A DNA stretch of 9,680 bases. It comes from JAJYZP01 sp049964535 (lineage in GTDB: Bacteria; Actinomycetota; Acidimicrobiia; Acidimicrobiales; Acidimicrobiaceae). Under the pieces are notes generated by a model that saw only the letters and a list, made by a program, of their open reading frames with translations, was not told the DNA's origin and made no database searches. The DNA lies in assembly GCA_049964535.1 (NCBI GenBank), contig JBMFXG010000099.1:1-9680 (forward strand), read 5' to 3'. Position numbers and translations under genes: made by a program. Of the stretch, positions 1-6,446 are shown in pieces (position 1 is the first letter of the stretch; every line of letters begins with the position of its first letter).

Positions 1-890
1 CCAGTAGTGGTCTTCGGATTCGAGACCGAAAGCCTGAGTGGATGAAGCGTAAGGTCGCAATGGGCGAGGAGTATCGGAGCCTCAAAGGTCTGCTGCGTCG
101 ATTCTCTCTCACAACGGTCTGTGAGGAGGCTGGCTGTCCTAACATCTTCGAATGTTGGGCCGATGGGACTGCCACCTTCATGATCAATGGAGAGCGCTGT
201 ACCAGAGCGTGCGGGTTCTGTCTCGTTGACACTTCGAAACCTCTTCCCATAGACCAAGACGAGGCTCGAAGAGTCGCTGAAGCAGTTACGGAGATGGGTC
301 TACGCTTTGCCGTGATCACTGCCGTGGCGCGCGATGACCTTCTCGACGGTGGAGCCTCTGGATTCGTGCGAACAATGGAAGCAATTCGTTCGCTCGACCC
401 ATCGGTTGGCATTGAAGTTTTGATACCAGACTGTAAAGGCGACGTTGATGCTTTAGAGTCGATTTTCTCCGCACGTCCAGATGTCTTGAATCACAACATC
501 GAGACTCCACTTCGACTGCAAAAAGCGGTTCGTCCCTCAGCTAGCTATGCTAGATCGCTCTCGGTGCTCGCTCGTGCAAAAGGGGCTGGGTTGGTAACGA
601 AGTCAGGAATCATCGTTGGCTTGGGTGAGGAGATAGATGAGGTCTTTGAAACCATGGCCGACTTACGAGCGGTAGGAGTCGAGATCCTTACCGTCGGCCA
701 GTACCTTCGTCCTACCTCGCGGCACGCTCCAGTGATGAGATACTACCAACCTGAGGAGTTTGAACGGATCAAGGATTTCGGGTCGTCCCTTGGCTTCCGG
801 CATGTGGAAGCAGGTCCGATGGCGAGGTCGTCCTATCACGCGAGACAGGGTTCGGAGTCTGTGGAAGGTGTCCTCGTTTCGCTGAGCTGA
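1..890 (+). CDS. lipA: Lipoyl synthase LipA, 5'-truncated by the window edge
   Basis: This radical SAM enzyme inserts two sulfur atoms into protein-bound octanoyl groups, making the lipoyl cofactor of 2-oxoacid dehydrogenases and the glycine cleavage system; it is cytosolic. Numbered from the Met at 42, the auxiliary-cluster cysteines are C27, C32 and C38 (CX4CX5C). The radical SAM cysteines are C53, C57 and C60 (CTRACGFC). RDDLLDGGA lies at 97-105, GLGE at 193-196, and the diagnostic RSSY at 262-265 near the C-terminus. The Met at 42 is not the true start. The same frame is open from base 3 and encodes SSGLRIRDRKPEW just before it, and RKPEW is the conserved LipA N-terminal motif. The real start therefore lies left of the window and at least 13 more residues belong to the protein. 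All catalytic motifs are present. No clear terminator follows it. Confidence 0.97.
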   Translation, partial: SSGLRIRDRKPEWMKRKVAMGEEYRSLKGLLRRFSLTTVCEEAGCPNIFECWADGTATFMINGERCTRACGFCLVDTSKPLPIDQDEARRVAEAVTEMGLRFAVITAVARDDLLDGGASGFVRTMEAIRSLDPSVGIEVLIPDCKGDVDALESIFSARPDVLNHNIETPLRLQKAVRPSASYARSLSVLARAKGAGLVTKSGIIVGLGEEIDEVFETMADLRAVGVEILTVGQYLRPTSRHAPVMRYYQPEEFERIKDFGSSLGFRHVEAGPMARSSYHARQGSESVEGVLVSLS

Positions 891-1121
891 TCTCAACGCT
901 TGCTCAAGTATTGTGACACGGTCCGGGTGAGCAGTTCTCAATCTTGCGAACTTTAACGTTGGTTGCTGGACCGGTACGAGACTGCGAAGGATTCGAGAGC
1001 TAGCGTATGAACAGGTCTTATAGTTTGTGTCGTTCACGATGAAGAGGCGCTACTGCTCTGGTCGAAGTCTGTTTAGCTTTCGTGGGAAGCAGCGGAAGAA
1101 TCTCTTGCTAGCCTTGAGAAC
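891..1121. other. Intergenic region between lipA and the M24 peptidase, no convincing gene
   Basis: This gap of 231 bases lacks a supported coding region. A short weak inverted repeat (AGTTC/GAACT, about 930-949) followed by TTT might end lipA transcription, but five base pairs is little evidence. TATAGT at 1019-1024 resembles a -10 element with no matching -35. The clearest signal is the CTAGCCT box at its right end, described separately. A 28-codon frame at 1039-1125 is discussed among the rejected items. Confidence 0.6.
1108..1114 (+). promoter_or_regulatory. CTAGCCT box, probable -10 of a leaderless transcript for the M24 peptidase
   Basis: TAGCCT (1109-1114) fits the TAnnnT form of a -10 element and lies 7 nt before the ATG at 1122. 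No good Shine-Dalgarno precedes that ATG, only a GAG. The same seven bases stand 7 nt before metH and 9 nt before the adenosyltransferase gene. I see no matching -35. Leaderless transcription is inferred, not shown. Confidence 0.5.
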
Positions 1122-2309
1122 ATGATTGATGCGTCGGTAGTGGGCTCTCTCGATTTGGTTCTTAAAGAGCTTGGCAAGGTAACTGAACGTGACTACATTG
1201 CGACGTACGAGAAACGTCTCCAGAGTTTCATGGCTCAGATGACTGCAACAAATGTTGACGCTGCGGTGCTGACCTTTGGGGCTGAGGTGCCGTGGCTCAT
1301 AGGATACGAGCCGATGCCCCTCGAACGAGTCACGGCTCTCGTCCTTCGCCATAACGAGGCACCCGTCCTTCTTGTCCCTGAGATTGAAGCTCCTCGGGTC
1401 CGTATTCGTGGTGATCTGTTTGAACTCTTGCCCTGGCGAGAAGGCGCCGATCCCTTTGAATTGCTCGAACGTCGACTCCAAGGGGCTCGAGAGGTAGTCG
1501 TATCGGATCGCGGTTGGAGTGCATGGACTCTTACCCTGATGGAGCGGTTAGATCCATCGACGCGATTTCAACGAGCGTCACTACTGTCTACTCCGATTCG
1601 TCGCAAAAAAGACGACGTAGAGATGTTGACTCTCGCTGCGGCTGCAGCAGCGGCGGATGAGGTTGCGCTCCTCTTGCAAGGTGGTGAGATACGCTTTCGG
1701 GGACGAACGGAGCGTGACCTTTCGGACGAGATTGGTCGCCGACTCGTAGCCTTTGGACATCGGCACATCAATTTTGCAATTGTTGGTTCAGGCCCTAACT
1801 CTGCATCTCCTCACCATGAGGCCTCTGATCGGACGATGGCGAGTGGAGACTTTGTCGTCTGTGACTTTGGTGGAGCGTTCTGCGTCAACGACGAGCCGGG
1901 GTACTGCTCGGATACGACGCGCACCTTTTCTATCGGGGAGCCGCTAGCCGAGAGTCGGGAGTTATTCGAGGTGCTCTATCGCTCCCAGGAAACTGTTCGA
2001 AGAGATCTCAGACCGGGTATGACTTTGGAGGCGGCCGATCAACTCGCTCGTAGCGTGATCGATGAGGGTGGATTTGGGGACTATTTTATCCATCGACTCG
2101 GTCACGGCATCGGCCTGGAGGAGCACGAGGAACCCTATCTAGCTCCAGGCGTAAGGGGTACTCTCGAGGTTGGAGACGCCTTCTCAATTGAACCTGGTAT
2201 CTATCTATCCGGGCGTCTCGGGGCGAGAATCGAAGATATTGCCGTTGCCACCGAAGATGGGGTTATCTCGCTGAACACTTCACCGCGTACCTTGACGGTC
2301 GTTGACTGA
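1122..2309 (+). CDS. M24 family Xaa-Pro peptidase (aminopeptidase P / prolidase type)
   Basis: This is a 395-residue metallopeptidase with the pita-bread fold that cleaves Xaa-Pro bonds in peptides, probably in the cytosol since no signal peptide is visible. An N-terminal creatinase-like domain covers about residues 25-155 (for example VPWLIGYEPMPLER), and the catalytic domain covers about 165-385. All five dinuclear-metal ligands are visible: D248 in VVCDFGG, D264 in YCSDTTRTF, H328 in LGHGIG, E357 in SIEPG and E371 in RIEDIA. The family motif SASPHHEASDR lies at about 227-237. An unremarkable run of seven alanines (172-178) sits in the interdomain helix. The ATG at 1122 is preferred because of the CTAGCCT box 7 nt upstream; family similarity begins only near residue 28, so the first 25 or so residues are less certain. 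Dipeptidase and aminopeptidase P cannot be separated from sequence. It converges on metH. Confidence 0.9.
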   Translation: MIDASVVGSLDLVLKELGKVTERDYIATYEKRLQSFMAQMTATNVDAAVLTFGAEVPWLIGYEPMPLERVTALVLRHNEAPVLLVPEIEAPRVRIRGDLFELLPWREGADPFELLERRLQGAREVVVSDRGWSAWTLTLMERLDPSTRFQRASLLSTPIRRKKDDVEMLTLAAAAAAADEVALLLQGGEIRFRGRTERDLSDEIGRRLVAFGHRHINFAIVGSGPNSASPHHEASDRTMASGDFVVCDFGGAFCVNDEPGYCSDTTRTFSIGEPLAESRELFEVLYRSQETVRRDLRPGMTLEAADQLARSVIDEGGFGDYFIHRLGHGIGLEEHEEPYLAPGVRGTLEVGDAFSIEPGIYLSGRLGARIEDIAVATEDGVISLNTSPRTLTVVD

Positions 2310-2333
2310 TTGTCGACTGATCGTCAAGGTACG
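2286..2333 (+). terminator. Hairpin at the 3' end of the M24 peptidase gene
   Basis: A perfect 12-bp inverted repeat pairs CGTACCTTGACG (2286-2297) with CGTCAAGGTACG (2322-2333). Further G-T, T-A, C-G and G-T pairs can extend it inward. The left arm lies in the last codons of the gene and the stop codon is in the loop region. No U-tract follows on either strand, so it is not a classical intrinsic terminator. It may still stop transcription or protect mRNA ends between convergent genes. Confidence 0.55.
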
Positions 2334-2372
2334 TCAGCACAACCGCTAAGAGACGTCCCTTTCGATGGCCTA

Positions 2373-2401
2373 CCCTAGGCGATGAAGTACTTCGCCTGGG
2401 G
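2373..2401 (-). terminator. Hairpin overlapping the metH stop codon
   Basis: The arms CCCTAGGCGA (2373-2382) and TCGCCTGGGG (2392-2401) pair over 10 bp, one of them a G-T, with a 9-nt loop. The metH stop codon (complement of 2375-2377) lies in one arm. On the minus strand the following sequence is not T-rich. It could be the metH transcript end, acting together with the neighbouring hairpin at 2286-2333. Confidence 0.4.
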
Positions 2402-5400
2402 GTGGTGAACGATGATCGCCGTGGTGCTCTGTTCGGGATGGAGCTGGAAGCCTTCACTGACCGAGACCCCAATGCGATCTGCTTGAAGGAGCTGCACGAC
2501 GGTCTCATTGTCTTCGAGGTTAGGGCATGCGGGATAGCCCCAGGAGTATCGCCCTCCGCGATACTGCTGCTTGAAGAGGCCGGAGAGAGTTGGACCGTCT
2601 TCATCGCTAAAGCCCCACTCTTGTCGTATTCGAAAATGCCAGTATTCGGCGAGAGCCTCGGCCATCTCAACTCCGAGCCCATGAAGATGCAGATAGTCTT
2701 GATAGGCGTTGGCGCTGAAGAGCTCTTGGGTTCGTCGGGAGACCTCAGGTCCCTGCGTGACGACGTGAAATGCGGCGTAGTCGCGCTCTTCGGAGTCGAT
2801 TGATCTGTAGAAGTCTGCGATACAGTAGAACGGTTCGCGATTTTGCCGGGGGAAGGTGAAGCGAGCGATCTCTTCTTTTCTGCTCTCGTCTTCGAAAATG
2901 ACTAAGTCATTTCCTTCGCGTCCAGCGACAAAGTATCCATAGGCGACCATGGGTGTTAGGACCTGCTGGGCAGTGGCTTTTTCTAGCTCTACTCGCAAGA
3001 CGGAGCGTAGTCGTTCTTTAAATTCAGCGTCAGACTCGCCGCCTTGGGGCCGGTAGCCCCACTGGTGTCGGAAAAGCGCAGTTTCGTTGATGTACGTAGC
3101 GATCTCTTCTATCGCAAGGCCCTTGACGATCTGAGTGCCGAGAAATGGCGGTGGAAAGATCTTGTTCGTGGTGTCGATCTCCGGTGAACGTTCGGTAGAG
3201 GTAGCGAAAGACGGTTCCAACGATCTGATGCGGCGCTGAACTTTGCTCGTGCTCGGCACTCGACCGAACGAATCATCCTCCCCGCTTTGTTCGATCTCCA
3301 AGAGACGATTCATGACAGCGAGACCCTCAAATGCGTCCTTGCCATAGAAGAGCCGACCCTTATAGATCGATCGCAAGTCTCGCTCTACATAGGTCCGAGT
3401 GAGCGCCGCACCGCCCAAGATGACGGGGAATCGCTCGAGCGACTGCTCGTTGAGCTCCTCAAGGTTGTCTCGCATGATGAGCGTAGACTTCACAAGGAGC
3501 CCGCTCATCCCAATCGCGTGGGCGTCGACCTCAAGAGCGGTTCGAATCATTTCGCCAATTGAGACCTTGATCCCGAGGTTGAAGACTTCGTAGCCGTTGT
3601 TGGTCAAGATAATATCCACGAGATTCTTGCCGATGTCGTGGACGTCCCCCTTGACGGTCGCAAGAACGATTCGTCCTCGTCTCTGACCTTCGTTCTTCTC
3701 CATATACGGCTCAAGGAACGCTACTGCTAGCTTCATCGTTTCGGCCGAAGAGAGTACGAAAGGCAGCTGCATGGTGCCGGCACCAAAGAGCTCTCCGACC
3801 TCTTTCATGGCTTCGAGTAGAATCTCGTTGATGATCTCTAAGGGGAGAAGTCCTTCGTTGAGGGCCTGCTCGAGGTCATCTTCGAGACCTCTCTTATTAC
3901 CGTCAACAATCCGTCGATAGAGTCGCTCTCGAAGAGGGAGTACGGCGATATCTACTTGCTCGGATTGAGATCCGTCTTGGCCTTCGAAGATTTCGATGAG
4001 ACGAGAGAGAGGATCGTAGTCGGGGGTTCTACGGTCGTAGATGAGATCTAGGCAGGTCTGGCGCTGTTCCTCGGAGATCTTGCCAAGTGGAATGATCTTT
4101 GAGGGATGGGCTATCGCTGCATCGAGTCCGTTGCGTCGGCATTCGTCGAGAAAGACGGAGTTGAGAACTTCCCGGGCGGCAGGGCGGAGGCCGAAGGAGA
4201 TATTGGAGAGTCCAATAATCGTAAAGCTTCCAGGAAGATTTTCTTTAATCTCTTTGATTCCTGCGATCGTTTCCAGGCCGTCTCGCCTTGATTCCTCCAT
4301 ACCTGTTGATATCGGGAGAACGAGCGGATCAAAGATCAGATCTTCTGGGCGTAGTCCGTAGCGAGTCGTGGCTAACTCATAGATTGCCTTGGCAGCCCGA
4401 AGCTTCCACGCAGCGTCGCGTGCCTGTCCGACTTCATCAATACACGTGCAGACCACGGCCGCACCGTAGGTGGCAGCGAGGGTGAGGAAGGCGTCGAGTC
4501 GAGTGCCAGGTCCCGCACCGTCTTCAAGATTAACGGAGTTGATGATCGGTCGCCCTCCGAGCCACTGTAAAGCCGTCTCGACGACATCGGACTCTGTCGA
4601 GTCGATCATGATCGGGAGCGTCGACTGTGTGGCCAGGCGTGAAGCGAGGATGTCCATAATTGCCACACCGTCCGATCCGGTGTAGTCAACGCAGAGGTCG
4701 ATGAGGTGAGCTCCATCTCGCGTCTGCTCCTGCGCGATCTCGAGACAGGTATCCCAGTCTTCGTCGAGCATTGCCTCGCGAAAGCGACGTGAGCCATTTG
4801 CGTTGGTACGCTCTCCAACTGCGAGATAGCTCAAGTCCTGGTGAATCTCGACAGAACTATAGAGGGACGAGACTGAGGGCTCCATCTCGATAGATGAGCG
4901 CTGGATCTCTAAATCTCGCGTTGCCGCCACGACGGCCTCTAAATGAGCTGGCGTGGTTCCGCAGCACCCTCCAATGACAGAGACTCCGAATTCTGAGACG
5001 AATCGCCGATGGTATTGAGCTAATTCGGTCGGTGTGAGGTCGTAGTGCATCGCCCCGTCAACGACCGAAGGCAGACCGGCGTTCGGCAGGCACGAGATTG
5101 GTATGGCAGTGTGTTGGGAGAGGAACCGGAGGTGTTCACTCATTTCCTTTGGACCGGTGGCGCAGTTGATTCCGAGCACATCGACCTTCAGCGCGGCGAG
5201 CGAGGTGAGAGCAGCACCGATCTCGGTTCCTGGCAGCATTCTTCCGGTGAGTTCGATAGTTACTTGCACCTGAAGTGGAACCGAGCGGCCACTTGCGGTC
5301 ATTGCTCGTCGTGCAGCGATGACTGCGGCCTTGGCGGTAAGGAGGTCGAACATCGTTTCAATGATGATGAGGTCAACCCCTCCATCAAGGAGACCTCGGC

Positions 5401-5833
5401 ACTGGACCTCGTACGAATCGCGGAGATCGGCGAAGCGAATCTGTCCGAGCGAAGGGAACTTGGTTCCAGGTCCCACGCTTCCGGCGACGAAACGGGGATG
5501 GCTCTTCGTTGTATAGCTCGTCGCTACCTCTCGTGCGATCGCGGCTGCACGTCGGTTGATCTCGTAGCTCTGCGCGGCGAGGCCATACTCGTTGAGCACG
5601 ACGGAGAAGGCACCGAAGGTATCGGTCTCAACGACATCCACTCCGACCTCTAAGAAGGAAGCGTGAACTCCCGCAATTGCGTCAGGACGGGAGAACACCA
5701 GGGCCTCGTTGCATCCTTCGAGAGAGGGTCCGCCGAAGTCGTCTTCGTTGAGGTCGAGGAGCTGTAGGTTCGATCCCATAGCTCCGTCGAAGATTACGAG
5801 TTCTCGCCCGACAAGGTCGAGGTATTGTGTCAC
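2375..5833 (-). CDS. metH: Cobalamin-dependent methionine synthase MetH
   Basis: This cytosolic enzyme transfers a methyl group from 5-methyltetrahydrofolate to homocysteine through bound cobalamin. All four modules are present in 1152 residues, slightly shorter than E. coli MetH. The homocysteine domain covers about 1-310, with DGAMG at 16-20 and zinc cysteines C224, C290 and C291. The folate (pterin-binding) domain covers about 335-600, with GERTNANGS at 340-348 and PIMIDS at 407-412. The cobalamin cap and Rossmann domain cover about 630-850, with DVHDIG at 730-735, in which H732 is the lower cobalt ligand. The reactivation (SAM-binding) domain covers about 895-1152, with GYPACPNLED at 1099-1108 and a conserved HPEQST near the end. 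A charged linker, 850-890, joins the last two. The start is GTG at 5831-5833; an in-frame stop lies 11 codons upstream with no other start between. No spaced Shine-Dalgarno precedes it, but a CTAGCCT box stands 7 nt upstream. It is divergent from the adenosyltransferase gene. Confidence 0.98.
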   Translation of the reverse strand: MTQYLDLVGRELVIFDGAMGSNLQLLDLNEDDFGGPSLEGCNEALVFSRPDAIAGVHASFLEVGVDVVETDTFGAFSVVLNEYGLAAQSYEINRRAAAIAREVATSYTTKSHPRFVAGSVGPGTKFPSLGQIRFADLRDSYEVQCRGLLDGGVDLIIIETMFDLLTAKAAVIAARRAMTASGRSVPLQVQVTIELTGRMLPGTEIGAALTSLAALKVDVLGINCATGPKEMSEHLRFLSQHTAIPISCLPNAGLPSVVDGAMHYDLTPTELAQYHRRFVSEFGVSVIGGCCGTTPAHLEAVVAATRDLEIQRSSIEMEPSVSSLYSSVEIHQDLSYLAVGERTNANGSRRFREAMLDEDWDTCLEIAQEQTRDGAHLIDLCVDYTGSDGVAIMDILASRLATQSTLPIMIDSTESDVVETALQWLGGRPIINSVNLEDGAGPGTRLDAFLTLAATYGAAVVCTCIDEVGQARDAAWKLRAAKAIYELATTRYGLRPEDLIFDPLVLPISTGMEESRRDGLETIAGIKEIKENLPGSFTIIGLSNISFGLRPAAREVLNSVFLDECRRNGLDAAIAHPSKIIPLGKISEEQRQTCLDLIYDRRTPDYDPLSRLIEIFEGQDGSQSEQVDIAVLPLRERLYRRIVDGNKRGLEDDLEQALNEGLLPLEIINEILLEAMKEVGELFGAGTMQLPFVLSSAETMKLAVAFLEPYMEKNEGQRRGRIVLATVKGDVHDIGKNLVDIILTNNGYEVFNLGIKVSIGEMIRTALEVDAHAIGMSGLLVKSTLIMRDNLEELNEQSLERFPVILGGAALTRTYVERDLRSIYKGRLFYGKDAFEGLAVMNRLLEIEQSGEDDSFGRVPSTSKVQRRIRSLEPSFATSTERSPEIDTTNKIFPPPFLGTQIVKGLAIEEIATYINETALFRHQWGYRPQGGESDAEFKERLRSVLRVELEKATAQQVLTPMVAYGYFVAGREGNDLVIFEDESRKEEIARFTFPRQNREPFYCIADFYRSIDSEERDYAAFHVVTQGPEVSRRTQELFSANAYQDYLHLHGLGVEMAEALAEYWHFRIRQEWGFSDEDGPTLSGLFKQQYRGGRYSWGYPACPNLEDNETVVQLLQADRIGVSVSEGFQLHPEQSTTAIIVHHPQAKYFIA

Positions 5834-5840
5834 CCCTCTG

Positions 5841-5847
5841 AGGCTAG
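5841..5847 (-). promoter_or_regulatory. CTAGCCT box upstream of metH
   Basis: On the minus strand TAGCCT spans 5846-5841 and ends 7 nt before the GTG start of metH at 5833. This is where a -10 element would sit for a transcript starting at or next to the start codon. It forms the left half of a 9-bp perfect inverted repeat (5840-5848 with 5872-5880) whose right half is the matching box for the divergent gene. No convincing -35 is visible. Confidence 0.5.
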
Positions 5848-5872
5848 TTGATCTGCTGTCGAGCGTTTACCA

Positions 5873-5879
5873 CTAGCCT
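5873..5879 (+). promoter_or_regulatory. CTAGCCT box upstream of the adenosyltransferase gene
   Basis: TAGCCT at 5874-5879 lies 9 nt before the GTG start at 5889, which allows a 5' leader of at most a few bases. TTGATC at 5848-5853 could be a -35, but the 20-nt spacer is long. The box is the right half of the 9-bp inverted repeat shared with the metH box, so it could also be an operator half-site. Confidence 0.45.
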
Positions 5880-5888
5880 CCTTGAAGC

Positions 5889-6443
5889 GTGAAGATCTAT
5901 ACGAGAAAAGGTGATGACGGTACCACCGGCTTACTGTATGGGGGGCGGGTGTCAAAGCGATCCGTGGCCATTGAGTTGAATGGTGCGATCGATGAGGCAC
6001 AGTCGGCGATCGGTGTCGTTCGGGCTGGATCGGACGATTCCGAACTCGGTCCGCTCTGTGTGCACCTCGAGAGCGATCTCTGGATCGTAATGGCCGAGGT
6101 TGCCACGCTGCCATCGAATCGGACAAAGCTTGTGCCCGGTTCTTCGATGGTGAGCAGTGAGATGATCGAGTTTTTAGAGCATGAGATCGATCATCTCAGC
6201 GACCTGGTGGAGATGCCGACCGAGTTCGTCGTTCCGGGTGAGACTATGACCTCTGCGAGGCTCGACGTCGCAAGAACTACGGTTCGACGAGCTGAGCGGA
6301 TAGCGGTCGATTTCGTTGACGAGGTCCATGATTCGCTCGTTGGAGCGTACCTTAACCGGCTATCCGATCTCTTGTGGATTATGGCTCGTTGGCAAGAGAC
6401 AACGCATCTCAAAGTGAGAGACGCTGAGCGAAAGGGGTATTGA
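5889..6443 (+). CDS. pduO: Cob(I)alamin adenosyltransferase, PduO type
   Basis: This enzyme transfers the 5'-deoxyadenosyl group of ATP to cob(I)alamin to make adenosylcobalamin, the cofactor of enzymes such as methylmalonyl-CoA mutase. The protein has 184 residues, near the family norm. The N-terminal ATP-binding signature YTRKGDDGTTGL (4-15) is followed by GGRVSK (18-23). The helical-bundle C-terminal part carries RRAER (133-137) and YLNRLSDLLW (154-163), both typical of the PduO/MMAB family. The start must be GTG at 5889, because an in-frame TGA stands two codons upstream at 5883. No good Shine-Dalgarno is present. It is divergent from cobalamin-dependent metH, and pepA follows only 3 nt after its stop, which indicates one transcript. 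The symbol denotes the family only: corrinoid salvage, de novo synthesis or another role cannot be told from sequence. Confidence 0.93.
   Translation: MKIYTRKGDDGTTGLLYGGRVSKRSVAIELNGAIDEAQSAIGVVRAGSDDSELGPLCVHLESDLWIVMAEVATLPSNRTKLVPGSSMVSSEMIEFLEHEIDHLSDLVEMPTEFVVPGETMTSARLDVARTTVRRAERIAVDFVDEVHDSLVGAYLNRLSDLLWIMARWQETTHLKVRDAERKGY
6431..6437 (+). promoter_or_regulatory. Shine-Dalgarno of pepA
   Basis: AAAGGGG lies 9 nt before the GTG at 6447, inside the last codons of the adenosyltransferase gene. It supports this GTG as the pepA start and translational coupling with the upstream gene. Confidence 0.6.
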
Positions 6444-6446
6444 AGA

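Noticed and set aside
663..1037. 124-codon minus-strand frame across the lipA end and the following gap
   Set aside because: Most of it is antisense to conserved lipA sequence, the product resembles no family, and there is no ribosome-binding site.
1039..1125. 28-codon basic frame (MKRRYCSGRS...) whose stop overlaps the M24 ATG as ATGA
   Set aside because: There is no Shine-Dalgarno, no family similarity is visible, and the overlap can arise by chance. It also conflicts with the leaderless start suggested by the CTAGCCT box.
2541..2569. Near-perfect hairpin (AGTATCGC / GCGATACT) in metH
   Set aside because: It is explained by the symmetric amino acid motif YRGGRY, whose codons happen to be complementary. 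About one 8-bp hairpin with a short loop is expected by chance in a window this size.
4604..4615. 12-base palindrome CGATCATGATCG within metH
   Set aside because: It lies deep in a conserved coding region, consists of common codons for Ile-Met-Ile-Asp, and has no promoter context.
5045..5653. 202-codon open frame on the + strand inside metH
   Set aside because: It is antisense to the homocysteine-binding domain of metH, whose identity is certain. The protein has no recognisable family features and fits a shadow of metH codon bias.
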